DNA of 64,000 nt from Sphingobacterium griseoflavum (GCF_014653155.1 NZ_BNAF01000001.1:1-64000); one strand, 5' to 3'. Positions 1-9,096 are shown, counted from the stretch's first letter. A program made the numbers and translations. The notes: a model not told the origin generated them from the letters alone.

Positions 1-17
1 ATTGCCCGAAGCTTTCC
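1..17 (+). rRNA. 3' end of 23S rRNA (partial)
   Basis: The first bases read attgcccgaagctttc, which resembles the conserved 3' terminus of Bacteroidota 23S rRNA (TACTAAT.GCCCGAAGCTTTC). A 5S gene follows after about 135 bases, as expected in an rRNA operon. Only the last bases are in the window, so the exact end is approximate. Confidence 0.55.
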
Positions 18-152
18 ACGCCGGTAGAACGTTGTTGTCTTCCTTCTTTTTCTTTCTTTCAATGCATGTCATTAATTGTAATGGGAATTGCGTACTGCGA
101 ATAGAGTGTTTTACTCACTGCGCATTGCTCTGTACCCAATACTAAAAGATAT

Positions 153-263
153 TCAGGTGCCTATATCGGCGGTGTCTACCTCTTCCCATTCCGAACAGAG
201 CAGTCAAGCCCGCCAGAGCCGATGGTATTGCCGTAACAGGTGGGAGAGTAGGTCGGTGCCTAA
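153..263 (+). rRNA. rrf: 5S ribosomal RNA
   Basis: The sequence carries the hallmark 5S core CCCATTCCGAACAG and the 3' segment GGTGGGAGAGTAGGTCGGTGCC. The terminal helix forms between 155-161 and 255-261, with G-U wobbles. It lies just after the 23S tail and just before a strong terminator, so it closes the rRNA operon that enters from the left. The ends are good to about 3 bases. Confidence 0.93.
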
Positions 264-272
264 TTTTAAACG

Positions 273-310
273 AAGCCCCTTCAGGAAACTGGAGGGGTTT
301 TTCTTTTTTA
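273..310 (+). terminator. rRNA operon terminator
   Basis: GC-rich stem 273-284 / 289-300 with a GAAA tetraloop, followed by a T-rich run. It is a Rho-independent terminator placed 10 bases after 5S. No gene is seen from here to 442. Confidence 0.85.
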
Positions 311-442
311 TCCGTATGGTGGTCTTTGTCCTTACTTCATATTCCATAGCGTGCTCCGTCCTCCGTAATAATCTTGTTTTAATCTTGCTACTCTTAGAAA
401 AAAGCGCGTTATTGCAGGCATTGACTACCAATAATCTACGAC

Positions 443-1921
443 ATGATAAAACAACTATTTTTGGGTCTAATCCTATTCTCCGTATCCGCCTTGTGTTTTG
501 GCCAACGGTTTCCGCCGGCGGATAGCGCAGTTGTGACCAAGCATCAACTTACGGCGAATGGGCAACGCTTCATGTACACGGCTAAAGCCGGTACACAACC
601 CGTGTGGGACGAAAAAGGGAAAATATTGGCTACCGTACAATACACCTATTATACCCGGGACAACATCACTGATTTAGCACGTAGGCCGTTGCTCATTTCA
701 TTCAACGGGGGGCCGGGATCCGCATCCGTATGGATGGAGCTGGCCTATACGGGCCCCAAGTTGCTGCACATCGATGATGAAGGATATCCACTTCAACCCT
801 ATGGAGTAAAAGATAATCCTTATTCTATCTTGGATGTCGCAGATATCATCTATGTCAATCCCATCAATACCGGATATTCTCGAATTTTAGATGAGAAGGC
901 CGACCGAGCGACTTTCTTTGGTACAAATGCCGATATCCGTTACCTGGCGGAATGGCTAAATACGTTTGTCACACGGCATAATCGCTGGTCATCCCCGAAG
1001 TATTTAATTGGTGAGAGCTACGGCACCACGCGTGTATCGGGCTTGGCGCTCGAACTGCAAAATGCACAATGGATGTATTTGAACGGTGTGATGCTGGTAT
1101 CCCCGACCGATCTAGGCATTTCTCGTGATGGTGCGATCGAAAAGGCATTGCGCTTGCCTTATTTTGCTGCCACAGCGTGGTACCATAAGAAACTATCGGC
1201 TGATTTGCAGTCACGCTCGTTGGAGAGTTTATTGGAAGAGGTGGAGAAATATACCTTGGATATTTTCTTGCCGGCAGTAGCGCGGGGGTATTCCTTACCT
1301 AAAGCTGATCGAGAGCGCATTGTGCAGCAGGTGGCAGCATATAGCGCGTTGCCGATCGCCGTTGTGGAACAGAATAATTTAGATATATCAACATCGCTTT
1401 TTTGGAAGGAATTGAGGCGGGGTGATGGATACACCATAGGTCGACTGGATTCCCGTTACTTGGGAATCGACATGCGCGAGGCCGGCGAAAGACCGGATTA
1501 TAACGCCGAACTCACCTCCTGGCTACATTCGTTTACACCGGCTATCAACCACTATTTTTGGAACGATTTGGGGTACCGGACCGATGTGAAGTATAATATG
1601 TTCGGGCCCGTGCATCCTTGGGACAGGAGCGATGATCGCACAGGGTTAAGTTTACGTCAAGCAATGGCTGCCAACCCCTATTTGCACTTGATGGTACAGT
1701 CTGGATATTTCGATGGGGCGACTGATTATTTCAACGCAAAATATAATATGTGGCAAATGGATCCCTCCGGGAAATTGGCGTCAAGAATGCGTTTTAAAGC
1801 TTACAAAAGCGGCCATATGATGTATCTCCGAAAAGACGATCTTATTCAGGCGACGAATGATATTCGTCAATTCATCAACGAAACACTGCCCAAAGACAAT
1901 CAGGCGGCCAAGTACGAATAG
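443..1921 (+). CDS. Peptidase S10 family serine carboxypeptidase-like protein
   Basis: A secreted hydrolase of the S10 (serine carboxypeptidase) family, expected to act on peptides in the periplasm or outside the cell. Residues 1-20 are a signal peptide ending CFGQ. The oxyanion-region motif FNGGPGSAS is near residue 90. The nucleophile elbow GESYG places the serine at residue 192. The aspartate lies in SGYFDGATD and the histidine in SGHMMYLRKDD near the C-terminus, so the triad looks intact. At 492 residues it has the family's usual length. It is a single gene, convergent with the next. The substrate is not predictable. Confidence 0.9.
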   Translation: MIKQLFLGLILFSVSALCFGQRFPPADSAVVTKHQLTANGQRFMYTAKAGTQPVWDEKGKILATVQYTYYTRDNITDLARRPLLISFNGGPGSASVWMELAYTGPKLLHIDDEGYPLQPYGVKDNPYSILDVADIIYVNPINTGYSRILDEKADRATFFGTNADIRYLAEWLNTFVTRHNRWSSPKYLIGESYGTTRVSGLALELQNAQWMYLNGVMLVSPTDLGISRDGAIEKALRLPYFAATAWYHKKLSADLQSRSLESLLEEVEKYTLDIFLPAVARGYSLPKADRERIVQQVAAYSALPIAVVEQNNLDISTSLFWKELRRGDGYTIGRLDSRYLGIDMREAGERPDYNAELTSWLHSFTPAINHYFWNDLGYRTDVKYNMFGPVHPWDRSDDRTGLSLRQAMAANPYLHLMVQSGYFDGATDYFNAKYNMWQMDPSGKLASRMRFKAYKSGHMMYLRKDDLIQATNDIRQFINETLPKDNQAAKYE

Positions 1922-1939
1922 TAATGATAAAAAGATAGC

Positions 1940-1980
1940 ATGCGGTTTGAAGCGATGATGGGAATCCGCTCAAACCGCAT
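1940..1980. terminator. Bidirectional hairpin between convergent genes
   Basis: An 11-bp perfect arm (1940-1950 with 1970-1980), extended inward by AGCG/CGCT across a one-base bulge. It sits exactly between the ends of two convergent genes. No long T-tract flanks it, so termination is inferred from position and stem strength. Confidence 0.6.
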
Positions 1981-1999
1981 ACTGCTCTGCGCAAGCCTG

Positions 2000-3862
2000 C
2001 TAGTCAATTACTTCAAAAGAGATACTGCTCGGTTGGTCTTTTGCAAAGTATAAGCGGTGCTCATTTTTGATATAGTCTTTTGCTTCCGCTTGGTAAATAT
2101 CCATAAACTGGTTTGGATTCCTGTCGACCAGCGGAAACCAAGAATGCTGAATCTGGATCATCAATTTATGGCCTTTCCGAAAGGTATGAGCGACGTCAGG
2201 CAACAGCACGCGAACAGGGGTCTTCTTGTTCGGTACAAATGCTTTTGGATCGCTGTAACTGTCCCTGAATTTACCCCGGAGTACCTCGCCACGTACCAAC
2301 ATCTGGTAATTTTGCATGACCGTGGTCTCGTCCCGAGGCGATGTTGCACTTGAACTGTCAGGATAGACATCAATCAATTTCACAACGAAGTCTGCATCGG
2401 TTCCAGTCATGGAGACGATAAGATTGGCCAAAACTGGTCCAACAACAGTTAAATTATCCTGCAGAACATCCGTCTCAAAAACCAACACATCCGGACGGTT
2501 CGCAACAAATCGCTGATCGGCCACCATATATTCTCTCGTTCGGTCGGTGATGATTCCCTCTTGAAAAGGAACGGGTTTGTTCGGATCACTACTATAGCTG
2601 ACGTGGTCTTCGGTAGGCATGTCGGTTTGCGACGTAAGTTTGCCGGTCGACGTAAGGAAAAGTGTTCGTTCGCTACCTGTTGCCGGAGGCCATTGCTGAA
2701 ATTTTTTCCAGGTATTGGAGCCGGTGATGTAGATGGTCGCTTCTGCAGGGTTGAAATTTCCTTTCCCTTTCAAGTGATGTTCGAAAAACGGGAGTTCGAT
2801 TTCCTGTTGATAATAATGACTTGTTTTTTCGCCAAAACGGATATCACCAAAGTAGTCCCCTTCCGCACGCACCCATCCGCCATGATACCACGGACCTGCA
2901 ACCAGCACGCTATTGTTCTTCGGACTGCGTTTCTCAATCATTTTATAGGTTTCGAAAGCCCCGTAGGTATCTTCGGCATCGAACAAACCGCCCACCACAA
3001 GTACCGCTGGTTTTACCGCGCCCAAATGTTCCGTTATCGTTCTGCTGATCCAAAAGCTGTCTCTCGCAGCATGTTTTGCCAAGTCATCCCAAAACTTGAC
3101 CGTATGGTCTAAATAGGAGGCTTTCAAACCAGACAGCGTGGGGTTTTCGAGAAAGAACCGGTAATAGTCTTTCGATTTCAACTGGAATCCCTTGGGCGCC
3201 TCGGCATTGGTGACCGGTTTGGGCCGCGGTGCATCAAAGCTGTACATAAAGCGGAAGGCATCCATCAGGAACAAGGCACCGCCATGGTGAAAATCATCCC
3301 CAATAAACCAGTCGGTAACAGGTGCTTGCGGAGAAACTGCTTTCAAAGCCGGGTGGCTCCCAATAAGTGCTGCTGTGGAATAGAATCCAGGGTAAGATAT
3401 GCCATACATACCCACCTTGCCATTATTGTTTGCAACGTTTTTGACTAGCCAATCTATCGTGTCGTAGGTGTCGGTACTTTCATCGATCTGTAAACCGTTC
3501 GATGGAGACCGCGTAGGCCGAATATTCTCGTAGGTACCTTCGCTCATCCAACGGCCGCGGACATCTTGGTAAACGAAAATATAACCGGCTTTTGTCATCG
3601 CGGGGAAGTTGCCTAAATAGTTTTTGGCGGTGTCGGTCCCATATGGTGCAACGGTGTAAGGCGTGCGATTAAGCATTATGGGATACTTCTTCTTGTTATC
3701 TTTAGGAACATAAATGGATGTGAACAAACGTACGCCATCCCGCATGGTGATATACTGTTCTATTTTTGTGTAATGGTTTTTGACATAGTCTGCCGTGATA
3801 TCCTGTGCACGGCCAAGTGTACAAAAAATAATAAGGAAAAGCGTAATAAAAAGTCTATTCAT
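2000..3862 (-). CDS. CocE/NonD family hydrolase (X-Pro dipeptidyl-peptidase S15 type)
   Basis: A secreted alpha/beta hydrolase of the CocE/NonD group, which includes X-Pro dipeptidyl peptidases, cocaine esterase and glutaryl-7-ACA acylases. A signal peptide covers residues 1-19 (ends GRAQ). The N-terminal catalytic domain has RDGVRL near residue 41, YQDVRGR near 98 and the nucleophile elbow GISYPG with Ser156. The C-terminal region (about 370-610) has the beta-sandwich character of the X-Pro C-terminal domain. Length 620 is normal. The family cannot be resolved to a substrate by eye; amino acid ester, amide or dipeptide substrates are all possible. Confidence 0.9.
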   Translation of the reverse strand: MNRLFITLFLIIFCTLGRAQDITADYVKNHYTKIEQYITMRDGVRLFTSIYVPKDNKKKYPIMLNRTPYTVAPYGTDTAKNYLGNFPAMTKAGYIFVYQDVRGRWMSEGTYENIRPTRSPSNGLQIDESTDTYDTIDWLVKNVANNNGKVGMYGISYPGFYSTAALIGSHPALKAVSPQAPVTDWFIGDDFHHGGALFLMDAFRFMYSFDAPRPKPVTNAEAPKGFQLKSKDYYRFFLENPTLSGLKASYLDHTVKFWDDLAKHAARDSFWISRTITEHLGAVKPAVLVVGGLFDAEDTYGAFETYKMIEKRSPKNNSVLVAGPWYHGGWVRAEGDYFGDIRFGEKTSHYYQQEIELPFFEHHLKGKGNFNPAEATIYITGSNTWKKFQQWPPATGSERTLFLTSTGKLTSQTDMPTEDHVSYSSDPNKPVPFQEGIITDRTREYMVADQRFVANRPDVLVFETDVLQDNLTVVGPVLANLIVSMTGTDADFVVKLIDVYPDSSSATSPRDETTVMQNYQMLVRGEVLRGKFRDSYSDPKAFVPNKKTPVRVLLPDVAHTFRKGHKLMIQIQHSWFPLVDRNPNQFMDIYQAEAKDYIKNEHRLYFAKDQPSSISFEVID

Positions 3863-3993
3863 CGGGCTAAATTTGCTTTAGTTTAATCAACTATGAAAGT
3901 ACGCAAATAGTTTGGAAGCACAACCGCTGATTTTTGTAAAAAAAAGTGAATTTAGATGTAATGTTTTGCTATGTGTACTTGTCTTCCTATTAA

Positions 3994-4515
3994 ATGAGCC
4001 AAATGAATCAAGATATCTTCAAAAAAACGGTTTTCGTCTTCAAAGACAAGATGTATCGCTTTGCGAAGAGTATGCTCACCGATACGGACGATGCCTACGA
4101 TCTGGTACAGGAGGTCATGATGAAGCTTTGGCAGATGCGGGATGAGTTGGCGCAGGTCACCAATAAGGAGGCATTTGTGATACGCTGCGTACGTAATGAA
4201 GCGATGAATAGGCTGAAACATGCGAAGGTGGTACAGCTTTATCAATATACGTTGCAGGAAGGTGTGGTAACAGAGCATTATCCGGCACTGACGAAGGAGT
4301 TGATACAACGATTGATAGCAGCGCTGCCGGAAAAGCAAAAAATGGTTATGCACCTGCGCGATATCGAAGAATATGAGATTGCGGAGATTTGCGAAACACT
4401 GGATTTGGAAGAAAGCGCGGTACGTGTAAATCTGAGCCGGGCGCGACAACGTGTTAAAGGACAACTTCAAAAAATTTTTGATTATGAAAAAAGACAGATC
4501 AACAGAAATGGATGA
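3994..4515 (+). CDS. RNA polymerase sigma-70 factor, ECF subfamily
   Basis: A 173-residue alternative sigma factor. Region 2 includes DAYDLVQEVMMKLWQ (about residues 31-45), the core-binding and -10 contacting segment. Region 4 includes LPEKQKMVMHLRD and a helix-turn-helix ending SRARQRVK (about 108-160). There is no extra N- or C-terminal domain, which fits the ECF class. ATG codons at 3994 and 4003 are both possible starts. The gene overlaps the next one by 8 bases and heads a four-gene run, so its regulon probably includes these neighbours; that is inference. Confidence 0.92.
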   Translation: MSQMNQDIFKKTVFVFKDKMYRFAKSMLTDTDDAYDLVQEVMMKLWQMRDELAQVTNKEAFVIRCVRNEAMNRLKHAKVVQLYQYTLQEGVVTEHYPALTKELIQRLIAALPEKQKMVMHLRDIEEYEIAEICETLDLEESAVRVNLSRARQRVKGQLQKIFDYEKRQINRNG

Positions 4516-5128
4516 GAAGTATTGGGAGGGGATTTCGTCTTTGCGCGAAGAACGCTCTCTTAAGAAAAAGGCAGAACAGCCCTATTATGAGCAGCTGGAT
4601 CAGCTTGCCAAATCCGAAATGAAATGGGACTTTGATGATTTTGTGCAGATGACTGCAGAAAGCACGGAAAAGGGGTATATCGTACCAAGCAAATCAAAAA
4701 GCCGTTGGTGGGTGTTAGCATCTGGCATGGCGGCAAGTCTAGCTCTGGTCCTTGGGTTCCTTTTTTTTAAGTCGAACGATAGCGAAGAGGTAGTTGTTTC
4801 TGCGGCAAAGCACAGCAGCAAGATCCCTTCTTCAGCTACCTTGCCGGATGCGCCTCTGGTGCAAGTTGACGTGCCTAGCGATGTCGCTACGAAAAACACA
4901 CGGAAGCAGCCCAAGAAGCGAATCGCTGTACAGCCGCAACCGCAAGAAATGATGGATGACCTGACGCAGACGGGCGACGATGCATATGTGTTCGTGAATG
5001 GCAAGCCGGTTTATGATCAGGAAGAAGCAGAAGAAATAGTCTTGGCATCATTGCAGATGATGACCGCTAATTTGCAAGAAGGAAGAAATGCACTGGAAAA
5101 AGTGAAATATATACAAGTTGAATTGTAA
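4508..5128 (+). CDS. Putative anti-sigma factor-like single-pass membrane protein
   Basis: A 206-residue protein with a charged N-terminal segment of about 65 residues, one transmembrane helix at about 67-87 (starts WWVLASGM) and a periplasmic tail rich in Lys, Pro and Gln. Together with the overlapping ECF sigma gene upstream, this topology is that of an anti-sigma factor, but no zinc-binding HXXXCXXC motif is seen and sequence identity to a named family is not recognised. ATG 4508 overlaps the sigma stop TGA (4513-4515), suggesting translational coupling; an alternative ATG is at 4484. Confidence 0.6.
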   Translation: MDEKYWEGISSLREERSLKKKAEQPYYEQLDQLAKSEMKWDFDDFVQMTAESTEKGYIVPSKSKSRWWVLASGMAASLALVLGFLFFKSNDSEEVVVSAAKHSSKIPSSATLPDAPLVQVDVPSDVATKNTRKQPKKRIAVQPQPQEMMDDLTQTGDDAYVFVNGKPVYDQEEAEEIVLASLQMMTANLQEGRNALEKVKYIQVEL

Positions 5129-5139
5129 AAACCATAGAT

Positions 5140-5610
5140 ATGAAAATTATATTATCCGTCACGATGCTCCTTTGGGTAATCACGACACAGGCACAGGTAT
5201 CAAAACTTGACAAGATTTTTGACAAGTATCAAGAGGCAAAGGGTGTAACGTCCATTAAAATAGGGAAGCCCATGTTCAGTATGATCCAAAAACTGAATAT
5301 CGGTGAAGATGAGATGGGACAGATCAAGCCGTTGCTAACCAAAATCAATTCGATAAAGATGTTGGTAGTGGAAGACGACAGCCTACATATCAAAGATGAA
5401 GTTAAATCTGCATTTTCGAATATCCAGTATGAAGAACTTATGGCGATCCATAGTGATGGAAGTCGAATCAAGTTTTTGGCTGAAAGTACAGCTGGCGATG
5501 TCTTAAACAATTTATTATTGGATATTTCGGCGGATGGCAGCACTATTTTTATGATTTTGGACGGCCGCATCAGCTATGCGGATATTGATAAACTGGTAAA
5601 TCAAAAATAG
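5140..5610 (+). CDS. DUF4252 domain-containing secreted protein
   Basis: A 156-residue protein with a signal peptide (residues 1-19, ends TQAQ). The remainder follows the DUF4252 pattern: an amphipathic N-terminal helix, then ..INSIKMLVVEDD.. and a C-terminal ISYADIDKLV segment. DUF4252 proteins are a Bacteroidota family of unknown function often encoded next to ECF sigma/anti-sigma genes. It lies 11 bases after the anti-sigma-like gene and is clearly in the same operon. It is a divergent homologue of the next gene. Confidence 0.82.
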   Translation: MKIILSVTMLLWVITTQAQVSKLDKIFDKYQEAKGVTSIKIGKPMFSMIQKLNIGEDEMGQIKPLLTKINSIKMLVVEDDSLHIKDEVKSAFSNIQYEELMAIHSDGSRIKFLAESTAGDVLNNLLLDISADGSTIFMILDGRISYADIDKLVNQK

Positions 5611-5612
5611 CC

Positions 5613-6122
5613 ATGGTAAAAATATATCAACTTACATTTTGCATTGTCATGATTATCATGATGCAATCCTGCTACATCAAGCAGCGCCCTAATATGAACT
5701 TTGTGGACCGTGCGGATGCAGGGCAGCAAGCCGACATTGTTTCCATCAAGGTGCCAATGTTTTTAGTGAAGCCTTTTTTAAGAAAAGAGCTGCAAGAAGA
5801 GGATGACGAAATGCTTCGTCTTGCGATGAGGAAGATCAAAAGTGTCAAGTTAATGACCTTGTCAAACGCCAGCAATAATGCGCGCATCCAAGAAAACTAT
5901 AAGCAATTTTTGCGAGACGAGCATATGGAGGAGTATGCAAGTATCATCAGTGACGGCGATCGGGTTACGATCAACGCACAAACCAAAAAAGACAAGATCC
6001 GAAAGTTGATGTTAGGTGTGTCTTCAGAGGATGGAGAGCATGTCTTTATCGAAGTAAAGGGAAATTTTTCTGTAGCAGATATTGCGCATGCGCTTGATTC
6101 TTACGAAAAGAAAAACAAGTAA
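5613..6122 (+). CDS. DUF4252 domain-containing lipoprotein
   Basis: A 169-residue protein with a lipoprotein signal: a hydrophobic stretch ending in MMQSC, with the lipidated cysteine near residue 20. The mature part matches the DUF4252 layout of its upstream neighbour (..RKIKSVKLMTLSN.., ..FSVADIAHALD..), so the pair looks like an old tandem duplication in which one copy is soluble and periplasmic and the other membrane-anchored. It starts 2 bases after the previous stop and ends the operon before a terminator. Confidence 0.8.
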   Translation: MVKIYQLTFCIVMIIMMQSCYIKQRPNMNFVDRADAGQQADIVSIKVPMFLVKPFLRKELQEEDDEMLRLAMRKIKSVKLMTLSNASNNARIQENYKQFLRDEHMEEYASIISDGDRVTINAQTKKDKIRKLMLGVSSEDGEHVFIEVKGNFSVADIAHALDSYEKKNK

Positions 6123-6168
6123 ATTTTTCTGCTCGATGTGTGGATCCGCCAGCCTTACAACAGGCAAT

Positions 6169-6203
6169 AAAAAAAGCTCGAAAGTAATTTCGAGCTTTTT
6201 TTA
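6169..6203. terminator. Bidirectional terminator (DUF4252 operon / sucD)
   Basis: Stem 6176-6183 / 6188-6195 (GCTCGAAA / TTTCGAGC), with an A-tract on the left and a T-tract on the right, so it can act in both directions between the convergent operons. Confidence 0.85.
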
Positions 6204-6221
6204 TATTGGTATCGTGAAAGC

Positions 6222-7094
6222 TTATTTTGCTAATTCTTCCGCGATTGCCGCGCCGATTTCGGCAGGAGATTCTACTACACGGATACCGCACTCACGCATG
6301 ATTTTCATTTTAGCCGCAGCCGTATCGTCAGCACCGCCAACGATTGCTCCTGCATGCCCCATACGGCGTCCTGGAGGCGCTGTCTGGCCGGCAATAAAAC
6401 CGACAACCGGTTTAGTGCCAAATTCTTTGATCCAGTTGGCGGCTTCCGCTTCCATGCCACCACCGATTTCGCCAATCATAATGATCCCTTCGGTTTCTGG
6501 ATCGTTCATCAGTAATTCTACCGCTTCTTTTGTCGTGGTGCCAATAATGGGGTCACCACCAATACCGATAGCAGTGGTAATGCCTAGCCCTGCTTTTACA
6601 GTTTGGTCTACTGCTTCGTATGTTAACGTACCAGACTTGGACACGATACCTACTTTGCCTTTTTTAAAGATAAAACCAGGCATAATACCGATTTTAGCTT
6701 CTTCAGCAGTAATGATTCCCGGACAGTTTGGACCAATTAAACGAGATTTTTTGTCACTCAAGTAAGATTTTACTTGAATCATATCTTTAGTAGGGATACC
6801 CTCTGTAATACAAACGATTACTTCAATACCTGCCTGTGCAGCTTCCATGATCGCATCAGCGGCAAATGCAGGTGGAACGAAAATTATAGAAACGTTAGCG
6901 CCAGTTGCTTCTACGGCATCCTGTACCGAGTTAAATACAGGACGATCAAGGTGCGACTGTCCACCTTTTCCTGGTGTAACCCCACCTACCACGTTGGTCC
7001 CGTACTCGATCATTTGAGAAGCGTGATAAGTACCTTCATTTCCGGTAAAACCTTGTACGATTACCTTTGAATCTTTATTGACTAATACACTCAT
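6222..7094 (-). CDS. sucD: Succinate-CoA ligase (ADP-forming) subunit alpha
   Basis: The alpha subunit of succinyl-CoA synthetase, which makes succinate and ATP or GTP from succinyl-CoA in the TCA cycle together with SucC (not in this window). The CoA-binding Rossmann motif [10 protein letters not shown] is at residues 15-24, GPNCPG at 121-126, and the phosphohistidine loop GRRMGHAGA carries His247, matching E. coli His246. I start the gene at ATG 7094, which gives the usual 290 residues; the frame is open upstream but that extension is not family-like. A -7 type box TAGATTTG lies at 7123-7116. Confidence 0.96.
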   Translation of the reverse strand: MSVLVNKDSKVIVQGFTGNEGTYHASQMIEYGTNVVGGVTPGKGGQSHLDRPVFNSVQDAVEATGANVSIIFVPPAFAADAIMEAAQAGIEVIVCITEGIPTKDMIQVKSYLSDKKSRLIGPNCPGIITAEEAKIGIMPGFIFKKGKVGIVSKSGTLTYEAVDQTVKAGLGITTAIGIGGDPIIGTTTKEAVELLMNDPETEGIIMIGEIGGGMEAEAANWIKEFGTKPVVGFIAGQTAPPGRRMGHAGAIVGGADDTAAAKMKIMRECGIRVVESPAEIGAAIAEELAK

Positions 7095-7115
7095 TTTTTC
7101 TGTTTTTTTGCAAAG

Positions 7116-7123
7116 CAAATCTA
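7116..7123 (-). promoter_or_regulatory. Candidate -7 promoter element of sucD
   Basis: On the minus strand it reads TAGATTTG, a full match to the Bacteroidota -7 consensus TAnnTTTG, 22 bases before the sucD ATG. The -33 region has only a weak T-rich match, which keeps confidence moderate. Confidence 0.4.
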
Positions 7124-7174
7124 CTATTTTGCAACGACTTCTAAAAATTAAGCTTAGGCTAATACTGCATTTTT

Positions 7175-7708
7175 TTATAAAAGCTTTAGCTTTTGGATGA
7201 AATGCCAAAGGATGATCCCTACCGTTACCGATACATTCAACGAATGCTTGGTTCCAAACTGCGGGATCTCAATGCAATGCGCTATTTCCTGCATCACTTG
7301 ATCAGAAACGCCATGCACCTCATTGCCGAAAACAAATGCATATTTTTTTGTGGTTTCCACTGATATATCGTGCAGGGCTGTACTATCTGCCGCTTGCTCG
7401 ATGGCTACGACGGTATAGCCGTTTTTTTTCAACGATCTTACGGCATCTAAGGTGTCTTCGACATGTTCCCAAACAACGGACTGCGTGGCGCCCAGTGCGG
7501 TCTTCTCGATTTCGCGGTGTGGTGGTGTGCCGGTAATGCCGCACAATAGTATTTTTTCCACCGCAAAACCATCGGCAGTCCGAAAGGTCGATCCAACGTT
7601 ATGCATGCTACGCACGTTGTCTAACACAATAACGATAGGCGTTTTATCTTGCGCTTTAAATGATTCGACATCTGGTCGATTCAATTGTTCCATAGATAAT
7701 TTTTGCAT
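7175..7708 (-). CDS. RNA methyltransferase, TrmH/SpoU family
   Basis: A SPOUT-class S-adenosylmethionine-dependent RNA 2'-O-methyltransferase of 177 residues. Motif 1 is [19 protein letters not shown] near the N-terminus. Motifs 2 and 3 are [10 protein letters not shown] and [18 protein letters not shown], which form the trefoil knot that binds the cofactor. The small N-terminal RNA-binding extension of RlmB-type enzymes is missing, so the rRNA or tRNA target cannot be assigned. Starts at 7708 and 7693 are both plausible. It lies 80 bases upstream of sucD on the same strand. Confidence 0.88.
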   Translation of the reverse strand: MQKLSMEQLNRPDVESFKAQDKTPIVIVLDNVRSMHNVGSTFRTADGFAVEKILLCGITGTPPHREIEKTALGATQSVVWEHVEDTLDAVRSLKKNGYTVVAIEQAADSTALHDISVETTKKYAFVFGNEVHGVSDQVMQEIAHCIEIPQFGTKHSLNVSVTVGIILWHFIQKLKLL

Positions 7709-7799
7709 GATTTTCGGTGTTAAAAAGGCCAAAATTACATATTTTAATCCGGATCCCATCATAACAAAAAGCCGGAGCACTACATTTTTAAAAATAGAT

Positions 7800-7830
7800 T
7801 TTGATAATTGAAAATATCATGTTATTTTTG
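7800..7830 (+). promoter_or_regulatory. Promoter of rpsT
   Basis: TTTG at 7800-7803, exactly 19 bases, then TATTTTTG at 7823-7830. This matches the Bacteroidota housekeeping promoter (TTTG-N19-TAnnTTTG) at every defined position. It leaves a leader of about 40 bases before the rpsT ATG. Confidence 0.72.
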
Positions 7831-7874
7831 CATTCCGAAATTAGTACACAGAAAATAAAAATCAGCTAAGAGAA

Positions 7875-8129
7875 ATGGCAAATCATAAATCAGCGATCAA
7901 AAGAATTAGAGCAAACGCAGCAAAACGCTTAAGAAACCGTTACCAAGCAAAAACTACGCGTAACGCGATTAAAAAACTACGTAACACAACGGATGCGGAA
8001 GAAGCAAAGTCTTTGTTGCCAAGAGTTGTTTCTATGTTAGATCGTTTGGCTAAGAAAAACGTAATCCATAAAAGGAAAGCATCTAACAATAAATCAAAAT
8101 TGACAAAATTTGTCAATAAATTAGCGTAA
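7875..8129 (+). CDS. rpsT: 30S ribosomal protein S20
   Basis: An 84-residue, highly basic protein with the S20 N-terminus [12 protein letters not shown] and the long helical composition of the family; it binds 16S rRNA during 30S assembly. Size and start are typical. Single gene with its own promoter (7800-7830) and terminator (8154-8181). Confidence 0.97.
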   Translation: MANHKSAIKRIRANAAKRLRNRYQAKTTRNAIKKLRNTTDAEEAKSLLPRVVSMLDRLAKKNVIHKRKASNNKSKLTKFVNKLA

Positions 8130-8153
8130 GCTTTTTGTTATTGAACAGCATAA

Positions 8154-8181
8154 TAGGGAAGTATATTCGTACTTCCCTTTT
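8154..8181 (+). terminator. rpsT terminator
   Basis: Stem AGGGAAGTA / TACTTCCCT (about 8154-8163 and 8170-8178), followed by TTTTCTT. Rho-independent, 25 bases after the rpsT stop. Confidence 0.8.
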
Positions 8182-8196
8182 CTTGTTTACGATAAG

Positions 8197-8233
8197 AAAA
8201 TAGGGTCTGATGTTATACGCAGACCCTATTTTT
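8197..8233 (-). terminator. Terminator of the DUF1080 gene
   Basis: Stem 8197-8209 / 8220-8232 (AAAATAGGGTCTG and its complement). On the minus strand the hairpin is followed by a T-run, right after the end of the gene at 8236. The mirror-image A/T flanks also allow termination on the plus strand. Confidence 0.8.
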
Positions 8234-8235
8234 TG

Positions 8236-9081
8236 TTAGCGTATTGCTTGAATGGCTTTATCCAGCTTGGCTTTATCGTTCTTATAAGGCGAGAGATCAT
8301 ACAGTTCCACTTTGCGAAAATCAATCGGGTGACTTTCACTTTGCAGGTGAATGAATCCGTTGCTCAACAGCTTTCCGTCCGGTTTTTGTTGTGGGTCATA
8401 GTTTTCAACATTTCCGCCTCCAAACTGGGGTTGGTTGTACTCCAATACCACCTGACCATCCAGGATATGTTGGATAAGCGAATCCCCAAGGACCAAAAAG
8501 TCGGCCGTGACCCACTGATCACCATGGTATGTCTTTGAGGTTGAGCTTTGGCAATGTGGCGTAAAAAGCTTTTCATTGATCACCACATTGGTGCCTGGCG
8601 TGCATAAGTTTGATGTGGTACGGGCATCAGTTCCGTTGCCACCTAGCAATTGCCCTTCAATAGAGATAGGGAAATCTTGATCCTTCAGCATTGTTTTCGG
8701 GTCTTGTCCATGCAGCATCGCACCGCTGTTTCGCCATGCCCAGCCTTCGCCTCCTTTCGCTTGCTCTTCTACAAAGCGGTATTCCAATCGCAGCAAGTAA
8801 TAACTGTATGGAGTATTGTAGGCCAAATGTCCATATTGCTGATTGAAATCATCGTATCCATCGTAGCGCACTTTCAATAGCCCATCTTCCACACGGAAAG
8901 TATTGGCGTAGTTTTCTCCACTTTCATGCAGTCTGATTTTAGGAGTCCAGTTCTTCAAGTCTTTACCATTAAATAGCTGTATGGCTTTTGGGGTTTCTGT
9001 TGAGGAGGTCGCACGGCTGTTTGTTGAACAAGCAAAAAAAATGGCGCTTGCAGCCATTACCGAAAAAAGAGTGGTTTTCAT
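8236..9081 (-). CDS. DUF1080 (3-keto-disaccharide hydrolase-like) lipoprotein
   Basis: A 281-residue lipoprotein with signal peptide MKTTLFSVMAASAIFFAC, the lipid-modified cysteine at 18. The mature region starts with the DUF1080 signature LFNGKDLKNW and keeps the family's concanavalin-like beta-sandwich features (GGEGWAWRNSGAMLHG, ..IEGQLLGG..). DUF1080 proteins include 3-keto-glycoside hydrolases or lyases acting on oxidised disaccharides in Bacteroidota. Substrate unknown here. The gene lies 15 bases downstream of an AraC-type regulator on the same strand, so they may be co-transcribed. Confidence 0.88.
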   Translation of the reverse strand: MKTTLFSVMAASAIFFACSTNSRATSSTETPKAIQLFNGKDLKNWTPKIRLHESGENYANTFRVEDGLLKVRYDGYDDFNQQYGHLAYNTPYSYYLLRLEYRFVEEQAKGGEGWAWRNSGAMLHGQDPKTMLKDQDFPISIEGQLLGGNGTDARTTSNLCTPGTNVVINEKLFTPHCQSSTSKTYHGDQWVTADFLVLGDSLIQHILDGQVVLEYNQPQFGGGNVENYDPQQKPDGKLLSNGFIHLQSESHPIDFRKVELYDLSPYKNDKAKLDKAIQAIR

Positions 9082-9096
9082 GTTTACATATTAAGT

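Noticed and set aside
88..525. A 145-codon open frame over the 5S rRNA gene
   Set aside because: It overlaps the 5S gene and the terminator and gives a protein of random character; the RNA features explain this stretch.
2561..3112. Long open frame on the strand opposite the CocE/NonD gene
   Set aside because: Antisense shadow of a clear gene; composition and lack of family features argue against coding.
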